Source: JADFRG01 sp036986135
GTDB taxonomy: Bacteria; Chloroflexota; Anaerolineae; Anaerolineales; E44-bin32
Assembly: GCA_036986135.1 (NCBI GenBank)
Contig: BTQZ01000002.1
Location: 133,965-197,964, forward strand
Length of the DNA stretch: 64,000 nt
Reading direction: 5' to 3'
Part shown: positions 45,995-54,414 of the stretch, piece by piece
How the letters are laid out: every line of letters begins with the position of its first letter
Position numbering within the stretch: position 1 is the stretch's first letter
Translations under genes and position numbers: made by a program
Notes under the pieces: model-generated
Database searches by the model: none
Seen by the model: only the letters and a program-made list of their open reading frames with translations
What the model was told of the DNA's origin: nothing

Positions 45995-47497
45995 ATGGAA
46001 GCTTGGATCCTCACTCTCGTTACGTTTTTTCCAATCGTTGGCGTCATCATTCTGCTTTTCCTGCGCAAGGAGCAGGAGACGCAGATACGCTGGACGGCTC
46101 TGCTGACGGCCTTGATCACCTTTGTGCTTTCGCTGGTGATGCTGGCGGTCTTCGATCCGATCGATCCGGACCTCCAGATGGTCGTGCGAGTGCCCTGGTT
46201 CAGCATCGGCGACCTGCAAATCGAATTCTTCCTCGGCGTGGACGGACTCAGCATACTTCTGGTACTGCTCACCACGTTTCTCTCGGTGCTGGCTATTATC
46301 TCGACCTGGACTGCCATCGTGGATCGTGTCCGTGAGTTCATGGTCTTCTTCCTGCTGCTGGAGATTGGGATGGTGGGCGTCTTCCTGGGCATGGACTTAT
46401 TCCTTTTCTATATCTTCTGGGAATTCACTCTAGTGCCGATGTATTTCCTGATTGGTGTGTGGGGCGGCGAGCGCCGGATGTATGCAGCATTAAAGTTCTT
46501 CCTGTACACCATGGCAGGTTCGATCCTGATGCTGTTGGCCATCCTCTGGCTCGGTCTGGATGCTGGAACGTTCGCGGTCCCGGATTTGATCGAAGCCCAG
46601 GCCATTCCTGCCAACCTGCAGTTTTGGCTGTTCCTCGCCTTCGCCGCTGCGTTCGCCATCAAGGTGCCCATGTGGCCTTTGCATTCATGGTTACCGGACG
46701 CGCATGTGGAGGCGCCGACTGCAGGCTCCGTGATCCTGGCGGGTGTGCTGCTGAAGATGGGTACCTATGGCTTCCTGCGCTTTAACCTAGGGTTATTTCC
46801 GCAGGCCTCCGTCCGGCTCGCGCCATGGGTCGCACTCCTTGCTGTGATCGGCATTATTTATGGTGCTGCGGTCTCCTACGCCCAGAAGGATGTCAAGAAG
46901 TTGGTGGCCTACTCCTCCGTGAGCCATCTCGGATTGGTCATGCTCGGCTTGTTCGCACTTAATCTCCAGGGACTACAGGGCAGCATCCTGCAGATGATCA
47001 ATCACGGCCTGAGCACCGGGGCGCTCTTCTTGATCGTCGGAATCATTTACGAAAGACGACACACGCGTGATATGGACGCCTTCGGGGGTCTATGGAGCGT
47101 GATGCCGATTTACGCGGGTATCACGCTGATTGTGACGCTCTCCTCGCTGGGTCTGCCCGGCCTGAACGGATTCGTGGGTGAGTTCACGGTCCTAATCGGA
47201 GCCTTCGGTTCGGTTGCCATTGGTTCAGAGTGGTTCGCCATATTGGCCGCCACCGGTATCATCCTGGTTGCGATCTACATGCTCTACATGTTCCAGAAGC
47301 TCTTCCTCGGCCCGCTGGATAACGACAAGAACAAACGCCTTCCGGATGTAAACCGACGAGAGATACTCATGTTAGTGCCGATCGTGATCCTCATCTTCTG
47401 GATCGGGCTGTATCCACGGCCTTTCTTCGGGCTCACCGAAGCATCGGTTGGGAAGGTCGTCGAGCTGGTGAGCTCGGCGGCCCTGGCGATGCGATGA
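45995..47497 (+). CDS. nuoM: NADH-quinone oxidoreductase subunit M
   Basis: Antiporter-like proton-pumping subunit. FYIFWEFTLVPMYFLIGVWGG has the conserved Glu; MWPLHSWLPDAHVEAPTAGSVILAG and KKLVAYSSVSHLG hold the Lys/His proton path. 500 aa, about fourteen helices. Overlaps nuoN by four bases. Confidence 0.95.
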   Translation: MEAWILTLVTFFPIVGVIILLFLRKEQETQIRWTALLTALITFVLSLVMLAVFDPIDPDLQMVVRVPWFSIGDLQIEFFLGVDGLSILLVLLTTFLSVLAIISTWTAIVDRVREFMVFFLLLEIGMVGVFLGMDLFLFYIFWEFTLVPMYFLIGVWGGERRMYAALKFFLYTMAGSILMLLAILWLGLDAGTFAVPDLIEAQAIPANLQFWLFLAFAAAFAIKVPMWPLHSWLPDAHVEAPTAGSVILAGVLLKMGTYGFLRFNLGLFPQASVRLAPWVALLAVIGIIYGAAVSYAQKDVKKLVAYSSVSHLGLVMLGLFALNLQGLQGSILQMINHGLSTGALFLIVGIIYERRHTRDMDAFGGLWSVMPIYAGITLIVTLSSLGLPGLNGFVGEFTVLIGAFGSVAIGSEWFAILAATGIILVAIYMLYMFQKLFLGPLDNDKNKRLPDVNRREILMLVPIVILIFWIGLYPRPFFGLTEASVGKVVELVSSAALAMR

Positions 47498-48933
47498 GCT
47501 CCTCGGACCTGCTTCCGGCACTCCCCTTCCTGATCGTTTCAATCTGGGCCATCCTGCTTTTGGTGTTCGACCTCTTCATTTCGAACAAAGGCATCACCGC
47601 GATATTGGCCGCGGCAGGCGTGATGGGCGCGCTGGTAGCGGCCATTGCACGCTTCGGCAGCAATCAGGTGGCGTTCGACGGCATGATCGTAGCCGACGGC
47701 TTTTCCGACTACCTGCAGATTGTGATTCTGGCCACCGCGCTGCTGGGGGTTGCGGTGGCGTATGACTACTTGCGCCGAATGGACATGGAGCGCGGCGAGT
47801 ACTACACGCTAATGCTCTTTACGGTCGCGGGTATGCTGCTCATGAGCCTGGCGGGAGATCTGATACTCATCTTTCTGGCTATTGAATTGCTTTCGCTGCC
47901 GCTCTATGTCTTGTCCGGCTTCGCACGCCCAGAGAAAAACTCGGAAGAAGCGGCCATGAAGTATTTCATCCTGGGCGCCTTCTCCTCCGCTTTTCTGGTG
48001 TACGGGATTGCGCTCATCTTCGGGTCCACCGGAACCACAAACATGGCCGGAGTTGCGCAATCCATCTACAGCAATCAGGCGGACCTGACTCTCCTGATCA
48101 TCGCAATACCCATGCTGCTGGTGGGTTTGGGGTTCAAGGTCGCAGCGGTTCCATTCCACATGTGGATGCCCGACGTCTATCAAGGTGCTCCGTCAGCTGC
48201 GGTGGCATTCATGTCCGTCGGGGCAAAGGTGGCCGGCTTCGCAGCGCTGCTGCGGATCTTTATCGTGGCACTACCGGAACTTGCCCAGGCGTGGGGCCCG
48301 ATCGTGGTCGCGGTTTCGGCCGCCACGATGATCTGGGGAAATCTTGCTGCCATTCCCCAATCGAACATCAAGCGCATGCTGGCGTACTCAAGCATCGCGC
48401 ATGCCGGCTTTATCTTGATGGCGCTGGCGGCGGCCTCTGATGCCGCCGTCGCCGACAAAGCCGTGAGCGCGGCTCTGTTCTACCTGTTTGCCTATCTCTT
48501 CTCGAACCTGGGCGCATGGGCCGTGGTTCTGGCGTTAGAGCAAACCGAAGGCCGCGGACTGCTGATCGAAGACTACGCCGGCCTGGGACGGCGCCGCCCG
48601 GCGCTGGCGCTCGCGATGGCGGTTTTCATGCTTTCCCTCCTTGGCATTCCTCCGACCGTTGGGTTCATCGGTAAATTCCTGGTCTTCGGTGTCACGATTG
48701 AGGCGGGCCTGATCGGGTTGGCGATCGTGGGCGTGGCGACATCGCTCATCTCAGCCTATTACTACATGCGGGTGGTGGTCGTGATGTACATGCGCACCGG
48801 CGAACCCGAATCTCGATCCGAAGGCTGGCTCAATCGCACCGTCGGCCTGACGGCCCTGGCAACTTTCCTTCTCGGAGTGCTCCCAGGTCCGATCTTGTTC
48901 TTGGCCGCGAACTCAGGGTTCATCACTCCCTAG
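47494..48933 (+). CDS. nuoN: NADH-quinone oxidoreductase subunit N
   Basis: Third antiporter-like subunit. Motifs include FLAIELLSLPLYVLSGFAR, PFHMWMPDVYQGAPSAAVAFMS and IKRMLAYSSIAHAGF. 479 aa. It completes the fourteen-gene set in canonical order A to N, so a whole NADH-oxidising complex I is encoded here. An 8-bp hairpin overlaps its stop codon. Confidence 0.95.
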   Translation: MSSSDLLPALPFLIVSIWAILLLVFDLFISNKGITAILAAAGVMGALVAAIARFGSNQVAFDGMIVADGFSDYLQIVILATALLGVAVAYDYLRRMDMERGEYYTLMLFTVAGMLLMSLAGDLILIFLAIELLSLPLYVLSGFARPEKNSEEAAMKYFILGAFSSAFLVYGIALIFGSTGTTNMAGVAQSIYSNQADLTLLIIAIPMLLVGLGFKVAAVPFHMWMPDVYQGAPSAAVAFMSVGAKVAGFAALLRIFIVALPELAQAWGPIVVAVSAATMIWGNLAAIPQSNIKRMLAYSSIAHAGFILMALAAASDAAVADKAVSAALFYLFAYLFSNLGAWAVVLALEQTEGRGLLIEDYAGLGRRRPALALAMAVFMLSLLGIPPTVGFIGKFLVFGVTIEAGLIGLAIVGVATSLISAYYYMRVVVVMYMRTGEPESRSEGWLNRTVGLTALATFLLGVLPGPILFLAANSGFITP

Positions 48934-48947
48934 GACGTGTAGGGAGT
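48925..48947 (+). terminator. Hairpin over the nuoN stop codon
   Basis: ACTCCCTA (48925-48932) pairs with TAGGGAGT (48940-48947) around a 7-nt loop; the nuoN TAG lies in it. No T-tract follows, so it may reduce rather than end read-through into the acylphosphatase gene. Confidence 0.4.
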
Positions 48948-48981
48948 CCTAAGACACCAAACCAAGAGGAGGGGGATTAGT

Positions 48982-49284
48982 ATGGCGGATAGCCGGGCAC
49001 ACGCCTACATCTCTGGCAGAGTGCAGGGGGTCAGCTTTCGCTACTACACTTACCACGAAGCGCTCAAGCAGGGCTTGCGAGGGTGGATCCGCAATCTACG
49101 GGATGGCCGGGTGGAGGCCGTTTTCGAAGGAGAGAGGGTAGCCGTCCTGAAAGTTCTGGAATGGTCCGAGAATGGGCCGCCGGGAGCACACGTGGATGGT
49201 GTTGTGGTTGAATGGGAAGATCCCTCCGATTCGTTGACCGGCTTTGATGTGCGGGCGACCCCGAGCCCGGGGGATGAGGCCTGA
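48982..49284 (+). CDS. acyP: Acylphosphatase
   Basis: Small enzyme that hydrolyses acyl phosphates such as carbamoyl phosphate and 1,3-bisphosphoglycerate. The signature GRVQGVSFR holds catalytic Arg20, and Asn38 is in GWIRNL. 100 aa, slightly longer than the usual 90-95. GAGGAGGGGG precedes ATG 48982. It sits 48 bp after nuoN and could be read through from the nuo operon. Confidence 0.93.
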   Translation: MADSRAHAYISGRVQGVSFRYYTYHEALKQGLRGWIRNLRDGRVEAVFEGERVAVLKVLEWSENGPPGAHVDGVVVEWEDPSDSLTGFDVRATPSPGDEA

Positions 49285-49511
49285 ATATCGCGCGTGTAGG
49301 TCGAGCCGCGCGGTGATTTCCGACTTTAGCTCCTATCTTCACGAGTTATACGCGCTAGGGAGTATGTAGGACCGTACACTCACGGCCCACAGAAGAGCGC
49401 CGCTCTCGTGTATTTAGCCGATCCTCGCCAAACAACACCGAGGCAATTCCACTCCAATAGCTCCAGGTTAGCGCCTACTGCCCGTGCCGAAGGGGGCAGT
49501 CAACTGAGAGA

Positions 49512-49520
49512 TGCTATACT
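49512..49520 (+). promoter_or_regulatory. Extended -10 promoter of the BTAD regulator cluster
   Basis: TGC-TATACT (TATACT 49515-49520). The start of transcription would be near 49527, giving a leader of about 150 nt that includes the short ORF. The inverted repeat ACTGCCC/GGGCAGT ends 14 bp before TATACT, where an operator or upstream element could sit. Confidence 0.5.
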
Positions 49521-49581
49521 CAGAATCACCTTAGCCCTCCCGGATTAGGCGGCACTCTCCAATCACGCTGACTCTAGCTCA

Positions 49582-49671
49582 ATGATCGAAATACAACTCT
49601 TCGGTAGGCTTGGGGTCCCCGCAGGGGATCTCGAGTTTGAAGTCTTGATGGACCGGATACTAAAGCGCTAG
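49582..49671 (+). CDS. 29-residue ORF resembling the start of a BTAD regulator
   Basis: ATG 49582 to TAG 49671. Its first residues, MIEIQLFGRLGV, resemble the opening of the next gene (MLEVRLLGQFEV), a pattern common at the start of BTAD regulators. The DNA of the two starts matches at roughly two bases in three over 12 codons. It ends 7 bp before the regulator ATG, so its translation could couple to it. It may be a leader peptide or a decayed duplicate. No clear ribosome site; expression is unproven. Confidence 0.4.
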   Translation: MIEIQLFGRLGVPAGDLEFEVLMDRILKR

Positions 49672-49678
49672 GAGCCAA

Positions 49679-51613
49679 ATGCTCGAAGTTCGCCTGCTGG
49701 GTCAGTTTGAAGTCAACAAGGAAGGGGAGCGCATCGACATCCCCTCGAGACCCGCGCAATCGTTGCTCGCCTACCTGATCCTGCGGGCGGGAACGGCACA
49801 CCGGCGCGAGAAGCTTGCCGGCCTGCTCTGGCCCGACTCCGATGAAAAAAACGCGCGTGGCAACCTGCGGCATGCGATCTGGCGCCTGCGTCAAGCCATC
49901 GGAGCGGAATATATTCCATCGGACAAGATTAGCCTCAGCTTCGATGCGGATCGGGAGTACTGGCTGGATTCGGCGGTCGTTGAACGAGCGGGCCAACCCT
50001 CCACCGACGGTCTCATGAGAGATCTGGCGGTGTATGGCGGAGAGCTGCTGCCGGGCTTCTATGACGACTGGACCGTCTTGGACCGGGAACGCCTTCGGGC
50101 GGTCTTTGAGGGCAAGATCCAAACGCTCTTGGATAAGCTGCTGGCGGAACAGCGATGGCAGGAGGCATCCGAGTGGGGAGAAAGATGGATCGCGCTCGGC
50201 TATGTGCCTGAGCCGGCATACCGGGCGATGATGATCGCGGCGGCCGGAATGGGCGATACCGCCGGAGTGGCAGCGATATTCCGTCGTTGTGAGGATGCCC
50301 TCCGAGCGGAGCTAGGCGTTGATCCGTCGGAGCGGACGCGGCGAGTTTATCAAGAGCTCTCATCCGGTGGCGCGCCCCAGGCGCTTATTGATGCAGAGCC
50401 CCCGCCCAGCGCCGCAGTCGGAGTGGAGCGGATGCTGGCCGGGTGGAGAGATCAAGGCGTCGAGGTGTTGGATGTCGCCAGCCTGGCAATTGTGTACGCT
50501 GCATCCCCAGAGCAGCGTTTCGATGAACTGGATTCGTCGTTGCTCATCCGGAGCGCGCTAGCGCATGATGTCGACGTCGAACCTTGGCTCACCCGTGCAC
50601 CTTCGGAGGCTGCCGCCATAGAGGCATTGATCCAATCCTTTGATGAGTATCCTCGGCCGCAGATCCGCAAGCGGATCGTCAGAGCGCTGGACGGAATGGA
50701 GGGCAAGGATGCCGCGCGCGCGCTGGGAGATATTGCCATCAAAGAAGACAATCCTTCCATCCGCGCAGAGGCGGCGGTTGCCGCCGCGCGCAGGGGTTCG
50801 CAGCAGGTTACAGAATACCTCCGATTGGAGTTGATCGCCGATGGCGACGGCTCCGCCCTGGCAGCATTTGTGGCGGTGGCTGACGAAGTTGGGCTGCCCC
50901 AAGAAATCGGTCCTTACCCGGGCTTTCCAGTAGCGTTCGAGCTTGGTAGACGAAGGTGGCGACGCTGGAAACCCGCGATACTGCGCCAAAGTCTAAGGGC
51001 AGCATTGGGCGGAGGATCCGCGATGGCGTTTGTGGCTGTGCTGCCGGTGCTCATAGTGGCGGTGCTCGACCCAGTCCTATTGAGAGAGACGCTAGAAGTT
51101 GTGACGCTTCCGATCTGGATCGTGATCAACACTGTAATGGGCCTTGTTTGGGGAGGCGCGCAAGGCGGCGCAATTGGGTTGGCGGTCGGCATTGCTGACA
51201 CCATCTCAATGCCCGCGCGTCGGGGTCGATTGCGCGTGCTTTTTGCTGGGCTAGCAGGGCTGATTCACTCTACGTTTGTCATCTTCACTGCTGCAACCGG
51301 AGGGACCTGGACTTCTGTGGAACCAATCATCTTTATTCCCATTTACACCGCATACGGCCTTATAGTGGGTATGGGATTATCGATAGTATTTCCCCGGCTC
51401 GGACAGGTGAGGGAATGGAGGCCGCAGCTCATCGAAATGGCGAAATCCAGCCTGGTCGCAGCCACCAGCGGGGTAATCGCGGTGTACCTTGCCCACGGAG
51501 CAAGCCTTAAATCCAGCGAAGCCACAGGATCGCTGACCGCGTTTCTGCTGTATGCAATCTTATTTCCTCTCGGTATTACACTCGCAATCCAGCGCGGGCC
51601 GGATATGGATTAG
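49679..51613 (+). CDS. BTAD-domain transcriptional regulator with C-terminal membrane domain
   Basis: N-terminal winged-helix DNA-binding domain (about 1-90: MLEVRLLGQFEV...REKLAGLLWPDSDEKNARGNLRHAIWRLRQA), then the bacterial transcriptional activation domain (about 95-235, ending ALRAELGVDPSERTRRVYQEL), as in SARP/AfsR-type activators. Residues 310-380 look like HEAT repeats (QIRKRIVRALDGMEGKDAARALGDIAI). From about 440 there are roughly five or six transmembrane helices. A DNA-binding BTAD protein with a polytopic C-terminus suggests a membrane-tethered one-component sensor. 644 aa. CTAGGAG precedes ATG 49679. Likely controls the two genes that follow. Confidence 0.8.
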   Translation: MLEVRLLGQFEVNKEGERIDIPSRPAQSLLAYLILRAGTAHRREKLAGLLWPDSDEKNARGNLRHAIWRLRQAIGAEYIPSDKISLSFDADREYWLDSAVVERAGQPSTDGLMRDLAVYGGELLPGFYDDWTVLDRERLRAVFEGKIQTLLDKLLAEQRWQEASEWGERWIALGYVPEPAYRAMMIAAAGMGDTAGVAAIFRRCEDALRAELGVDPSERTRRVYQELSSGGAPQALIDAEPPPSAAVGVERMLAGWRDQGVEVLDVASLAIVYAASPEQRFDELDSSLLIRSALAHDVDVEPWLTRAPSEAAAIEALIQSFDEYPRPQIRKRIVRALDGMEGKDAARALGDIAIKEDNPSIRAEAAVAAARRGSQQVTEYLRLELIADGDGSALAAFVAVADEVGLPQEIGPYPGFPVAFELGRRRWRRWKPAILRQSLRAALGGGSAMAFVAVLPVLIVAVLDPVLLRETLEVVTLPIWIVINTVMGLVWGGAQGGAIGLAVGIADTISMPARRGRLRVLFAGLAGLIHSTFVIFTAATGGTWTSVEPIIFIPIYTAYGLIVGMGLSIVFPRLGQVREWRPQLIEMAKSSLVAATSGVIAVYLAHGASLKSSEATGSLTAFLLYAILFPLGITLAIQRGPDMD

Positions 51614-51691
51614 AGAAAGGGGGAACCATCCCGCAATAGTCGCCCGCACGTTTGCAGACCCGGCTAGATCACTTGAAGGAGGGGTCAAACC

Positions 51692-51916
51692 ATGGCCCAG
51701 GCAAAGACATCTTGGGAAAAGCTTAGAGACGTACTCGACGATGCGAAAAGAAATGATGAGGTAAGCACAATATTGCGCACCGCATCCCCGTCGGAAGTTA
51801 GGGATCTCCTACTGAAGAAGTACGACCTGTCGGCGGATGAGGTTACGGACTTGATCACGGAGTTCGAAAGAATCGCGGATCGCAATAGCGTAGGATTCTG
51901 GAGCCCGATAGGCTAG
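51692..51916 (+). CDS. 74-residue Nif11-leader-like small protein
   Basis: A real small gene: GAAGGAGGGG lies 6-14 bp before ATG 51692, and codon use matches its neighbours. The sequence SWEKLRDVLDDAKRNDEVSTIL, then ASPSEVRDLLLKKYDLSADEV, has the helix pattern and spacing of Nif11-type leader peptides of ribosomal natural products. The last residues (SVGFWSPIG) are short and aromatic/glycine-rich and could be a minimal core or just a tail. There is no GG cleavage motif, so the assignment is tentative. It lies between a BTAD regulator and an isoprenoid-synthase-fold gene 30 bp downstream. Confidence 0.65.
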   Translation: MAQAKTSWEKLRDVLDDAKRNDEVSTILRTASPSEVRDLLLKKYDLSADEVTDLITEFERIADRNSVGFWSPIG

Positions 51917-51946
51917 CAATCCAGGTAATTTGTCGCTTCTGGTCGC

Positions 51947-52963
51947 TTGACTTCATCCAATAAATCCATTTACCCAATTCAAGCCCGGGAAAATCCCGTC
52001 GGCTGGCTTCCGCATGAGCGCCGCGCGGTCCGTCTGTTTGAGAGCCTGGTTACTCGCTACGCAGGGTTCATAAATGGCCTGCCCGAACCGATTCGCTCCA
52101 TAGCGCAATCCAGAAGTGCCTATCTCGGACAGCCGGCATCCGCAGCGTTCGAGGGGGTGGCGAGCCTGAATCCTGTTCTTGCCGGAACTCCCTGGATGTT
52201 TTGGGAGGAGTTCCGAGGGCTGGACGACGAGCGTTTCATCACGATCGCGGAGGCCGGCACATACTGGGTGCTGGCTTCGATCGTTATGGACCATATTGTC
52301 GACGGCCAAGCGGATCCGGTCGGCGAGGTAGCCTTGTTCCATCAGATTCTGCAATCTGAAGGAATTCGCGCTTTCCGCAGCCTCTTTTCACAGGCCTCGG
52401 GGTTTTGGGGCAAGTTTGATGCGCTCGCCGATAGGCACGCACGAGGACTTTCCACGGAGCTTAGCGCCAGAACGGCGCGCCGCGCGGTGGAACTTGATGA
52501 CCTGGTGATGGCGGCGGAAGGAAAGGTCGCTCCGATAGTCGTCACGATCGCCGCACTGACAGAAGCCCACCGCAACCAGCAGCTTTATGACCCAATTCAG
52601 AATTCCCTGAAAAATATTGCGGTCGCTTCACAGTTGTTGGATGACGTAGGAGACTGGAGGCAAGATAGAAAACAGGGGCATGCTACATATTTTCTCCAAC
52701 TACTGGCACCGGAGGATTTCGGAGCATTCGAAGTGTGGCCCGAGATGGAACAACTAGAGCAGATAAATCGTGCGCGCTGGCAGGATGTAGAGTCACTCAA
52801 GTCGGTTGCGGAGTGGCTAGATCAGTCCCTTGAGGCGGTGGAGGGCCTGCAGTGTACTGGATGGAGACAATACATTCTTGACTATCTGGAGCGTACGGAT
52901 CGCCACCTTACGGCTGCCATCGCCAACCACATAGCTCAGAAGCTAAGGGACTTGCAGCACTAG
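51947..52963 (+). CDS. Class I isoprenoid-synthase-fold protein
   Basis: All-helical protein of 338 aa with two acid-rich motifs of the class I terpene/prenyl synthase fold. MDHIVDGQADP holds Asp115 and Asp119, and QLLDDVGDWRQDRKQGHATYF holds Asp232, Asp233, Asp236 and Asp240, followed by the Lys/Gly/Thr pattern of prenyl synthases. The first motif is D-x3-D rather than a full DDxxD. The product cannot be predicted; it may be a synthase, a prenyltransferase or a catalytically changed relative. The TTG start at 51947 has no good ribosome site, so coupling to the small gene 30 bp upstream is likely. Confidence 0.7.
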   Translation: MTSSNKSIYPIQARENPVGWLPHERRAVRLFESLVTRYAGFINGLPEPIRSIAQSRSAYLGQPASAAFEGVASLNPVLAGTPWMFWEEFRGLDDERFITIAEAGTYWVLASIVMDHIVDGQADPVGEVALFHQILQSEGIRAFRSLFSQASGFWGKFDALADRHARGLSTELSARTARRAVELDDLVMAAEGKVAPIVVTIAALTEAHRNQQLYDPIQNSLKNIAVASQLLDDVGDWRQDRKQGHATYFLQLLAPEDFGAFEVWPEMEQLEQINRARWQDVESLKSVAEWLDQSLEAVEGLQCTGWRQYILDYLERTDRHLTAAIANHIAQKLRDLQH

Positions 52964-53071
52964 CCAGGCGGATCTTAATTTTCGAAGAGCGAGGCCCCTG
53001 TCTTCAGAGCAAGGCAGGTTCATAGGCAAGTCCCGAATTCTCGAGTGCTCGAGCCATTCCCTGATAGGAGC

Positions 53072-53103
53072 AAAAAAAAAGCGCCGGCAAATTCTCGCCG
53101 GCG
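53072..53103 (-). terminator. Intrinsic terminator of the minus-strand zinc-ribbon/RNase Z genes
   Basis: Read on the minus strand: CGCCGGC, 8-nt loop, GCCGGCG, then C and nine T. It lies 25 bp after the stop of the zinc-ribbon gene and is a textbook terminator. Confidence 0.92.
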
Positions 53104-53127
53104 TTCGGCATTAGGGACGCGATAAGT

Positions 53128-53352
53128 CTAGTTCAAGCTCGCACAGCAGCACGACCCGCCACACGCGCAGCCACCCCCGTTGCTCTGGGTGAGCGACTCA
53201 CCATCAGACTGAGCGAAGAATACAGAGATCATGCGCGAGGTGTGCTCGCTCTCGCATGCCTGGCAAATGATCGGGGAATCGGCCTGTGACATGGGCCGCA
53301 GAGTGTCGAATACGTCGTTGCATTCCAGGCAGATGTACTCGTAAATTGGCAT
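53128..53352 (-). CDS. FmdB-family zinc-ribbon protein
   Basis: The start MPIYEYICLECNDVFD is the FmdB hallmark. The zinc ribbon uses C-x2-C pairs CLEC and CQAC. The C-terminus is rich in Gly and Cys (GGGCACGGSCCCA), which may bind extra metal. 74 aa. ATG 53352 is chosen; an upstream in-frame ATG (53388) would add 12 atypical residues and overlap RNase Z. Function of this family is uncertain; regulatory roles have been proposed. Ends at a strong terminator. Confidence 0.88.
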   Translation of the reverse strand: MPIYEYICLECNDVFDTLRPMSQADSPIICQACESEHTSRMISVFFAQSDGESLTQSNGGGCACGGSCCCASLN

Positions 53353-53384
53353 GGCGCTGATTCTACCTTTCCGCCCCGTGAGGG

Positions 53385-54323
53385 TCAACCTGGGTGCGGG
53401 GAATCGGTATCGCGCCGGATTTGGAACCGGTCAAAGTCGCGCGCGACGGTAACGTTTGGAAAGATGGCCTGAGCTTCCTTCCGGATCTCGTGTTCCCTAT
53501 ATCGCCGCGATATGTGTGTGAGGTACAGGTGGCCAACGTCGGCCTGCTTAGCGAGTTCGGCCGCCTGGCGGGCCGTTAGGTGGCCGAAGTTCCTGGCCAA
53601 TTCCGCCTCCGATTCAAGGTATGTGGCCTCGATCACCAGACCATCCGCACCCGCGCTGTACTCCAGCAGGCCGTCCGTGCTGCCACAATCCCCGATGTGA
53701 ATCAGCCGCGCGCCGCGGCGTGATGGCCCAAGGACCTGCTCGGGCTGGATCACCGTTCCATCCGACAGCTTGACATTGCGTCCCCGAACGAGCTCGCGTC
53801 GGATGGGCCCAGCAGGCACTCCAAGTTCCGTCGCACGCTGCGGGAGGAAAGGGCGGCGAGCCGTCTGCTCGAAAGCGAAGCCAAACGTGCCGGCCCCGCG
53901 GTGCTCCACCGGAAACGCAGATAGCTGAAAATGATCATCCTCCATCAGGAGGCCAGGCTCAATGGGTATCAACTCAATTTGCAGGGGTGGACGCGCACCC
54001 CGCAGCACGACGCCAAACAGCAAGTCGTGAATGCGCTCCAGCGCCCAGGCACTGCCCCAAATCTGAAGCTCTTCGACGGCTTCCCATCGGGCAAAGGTGG
54101 AGAGCAGCCCGGCCAGACCCAAGATGTGATCCAGATGCCCGTGCGTTATGAGGATCCGATTTAGCCGCCGAAAACCGATCCCTGACTTGAGAATCTGACG
54201 CTGTGTGCCCTCGCCGCAATCGATGAGAAAGCGGTAGTCACGGAAGCTAACGATGTGGGCGCTGAGCCCGCGGTGAACGGACGGGGCCGAAGCCGATGTG
54301 CCAAGGAAGATGAACTCGAACAA
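53385..54323 (-). CDS. rnz: Ribonuclease Z
   Basis: Endonuclease that trims the 3' end of tRNA precursors. Metallo-beta-lactamase fold with HGHLDH at residues 61-66, upstream FLGTSASAPS and downstream ADHL-like and YLTHISRRY metal-site motifs. The exosite region GPIRRELVRGRNVKLSDGTVIQPEQVLGP is present. 312 aa, normal for the short bacterial form. This fits the tRNA-Gln in this window, which lacks an encoded CCA. It is followed by the FmdB-type gene 32 bp on. Confidence 0.94.
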   Translation of the reverse strand: MFEFIFLGTSASAPSVHRGLSAHIVSFRDYRFLIDCGEGTQRQILKSGIGFRRLNRILITHGHLDHILGLAGLLSTFARWEAVEELQIWGSAWALERIHDLLFGVVLRGARPPLQIELIPIEPGLLMEDDHFQLSAFPVEHRGAGTFGFAFEQTARRPFLPQRATELGVPAGPIRRELVRGRNVKLSDGTVIQPEQVLGPSRRGARLIHIGDCGSTDGLLEYSAGADGLVIEATYLESEAELARNFGHLTARQAAELAKQADVGHLYLTHISRRYREHEIRKEAQAIFPNVTVARDFDRFQIRRDTDSPHPG

Positions 54324-54414
54324 GAGGTACCTTGAGTTGCCCCGGGGAGACCGGGCGGGTCATTGTACCTCACTCAACTAAAAGAGCTCGCAGAGGAGGT
54401 AGATGGGAAGGCGC

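Larger units (their letters stand above)
49285..49678 (+). other. Intergenic region before the BTAD regulator
   Basis: About 390 bp with no full-length gene. It holds an inverted repeat ACTGCCC/GGGCAGT (49477-49483, 49494-49500), an extended -10 (49512-49520) and a 29-codon ORF (49582-49671). Nothing else is recognised in 49285-49476. Confidence 0.6.
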
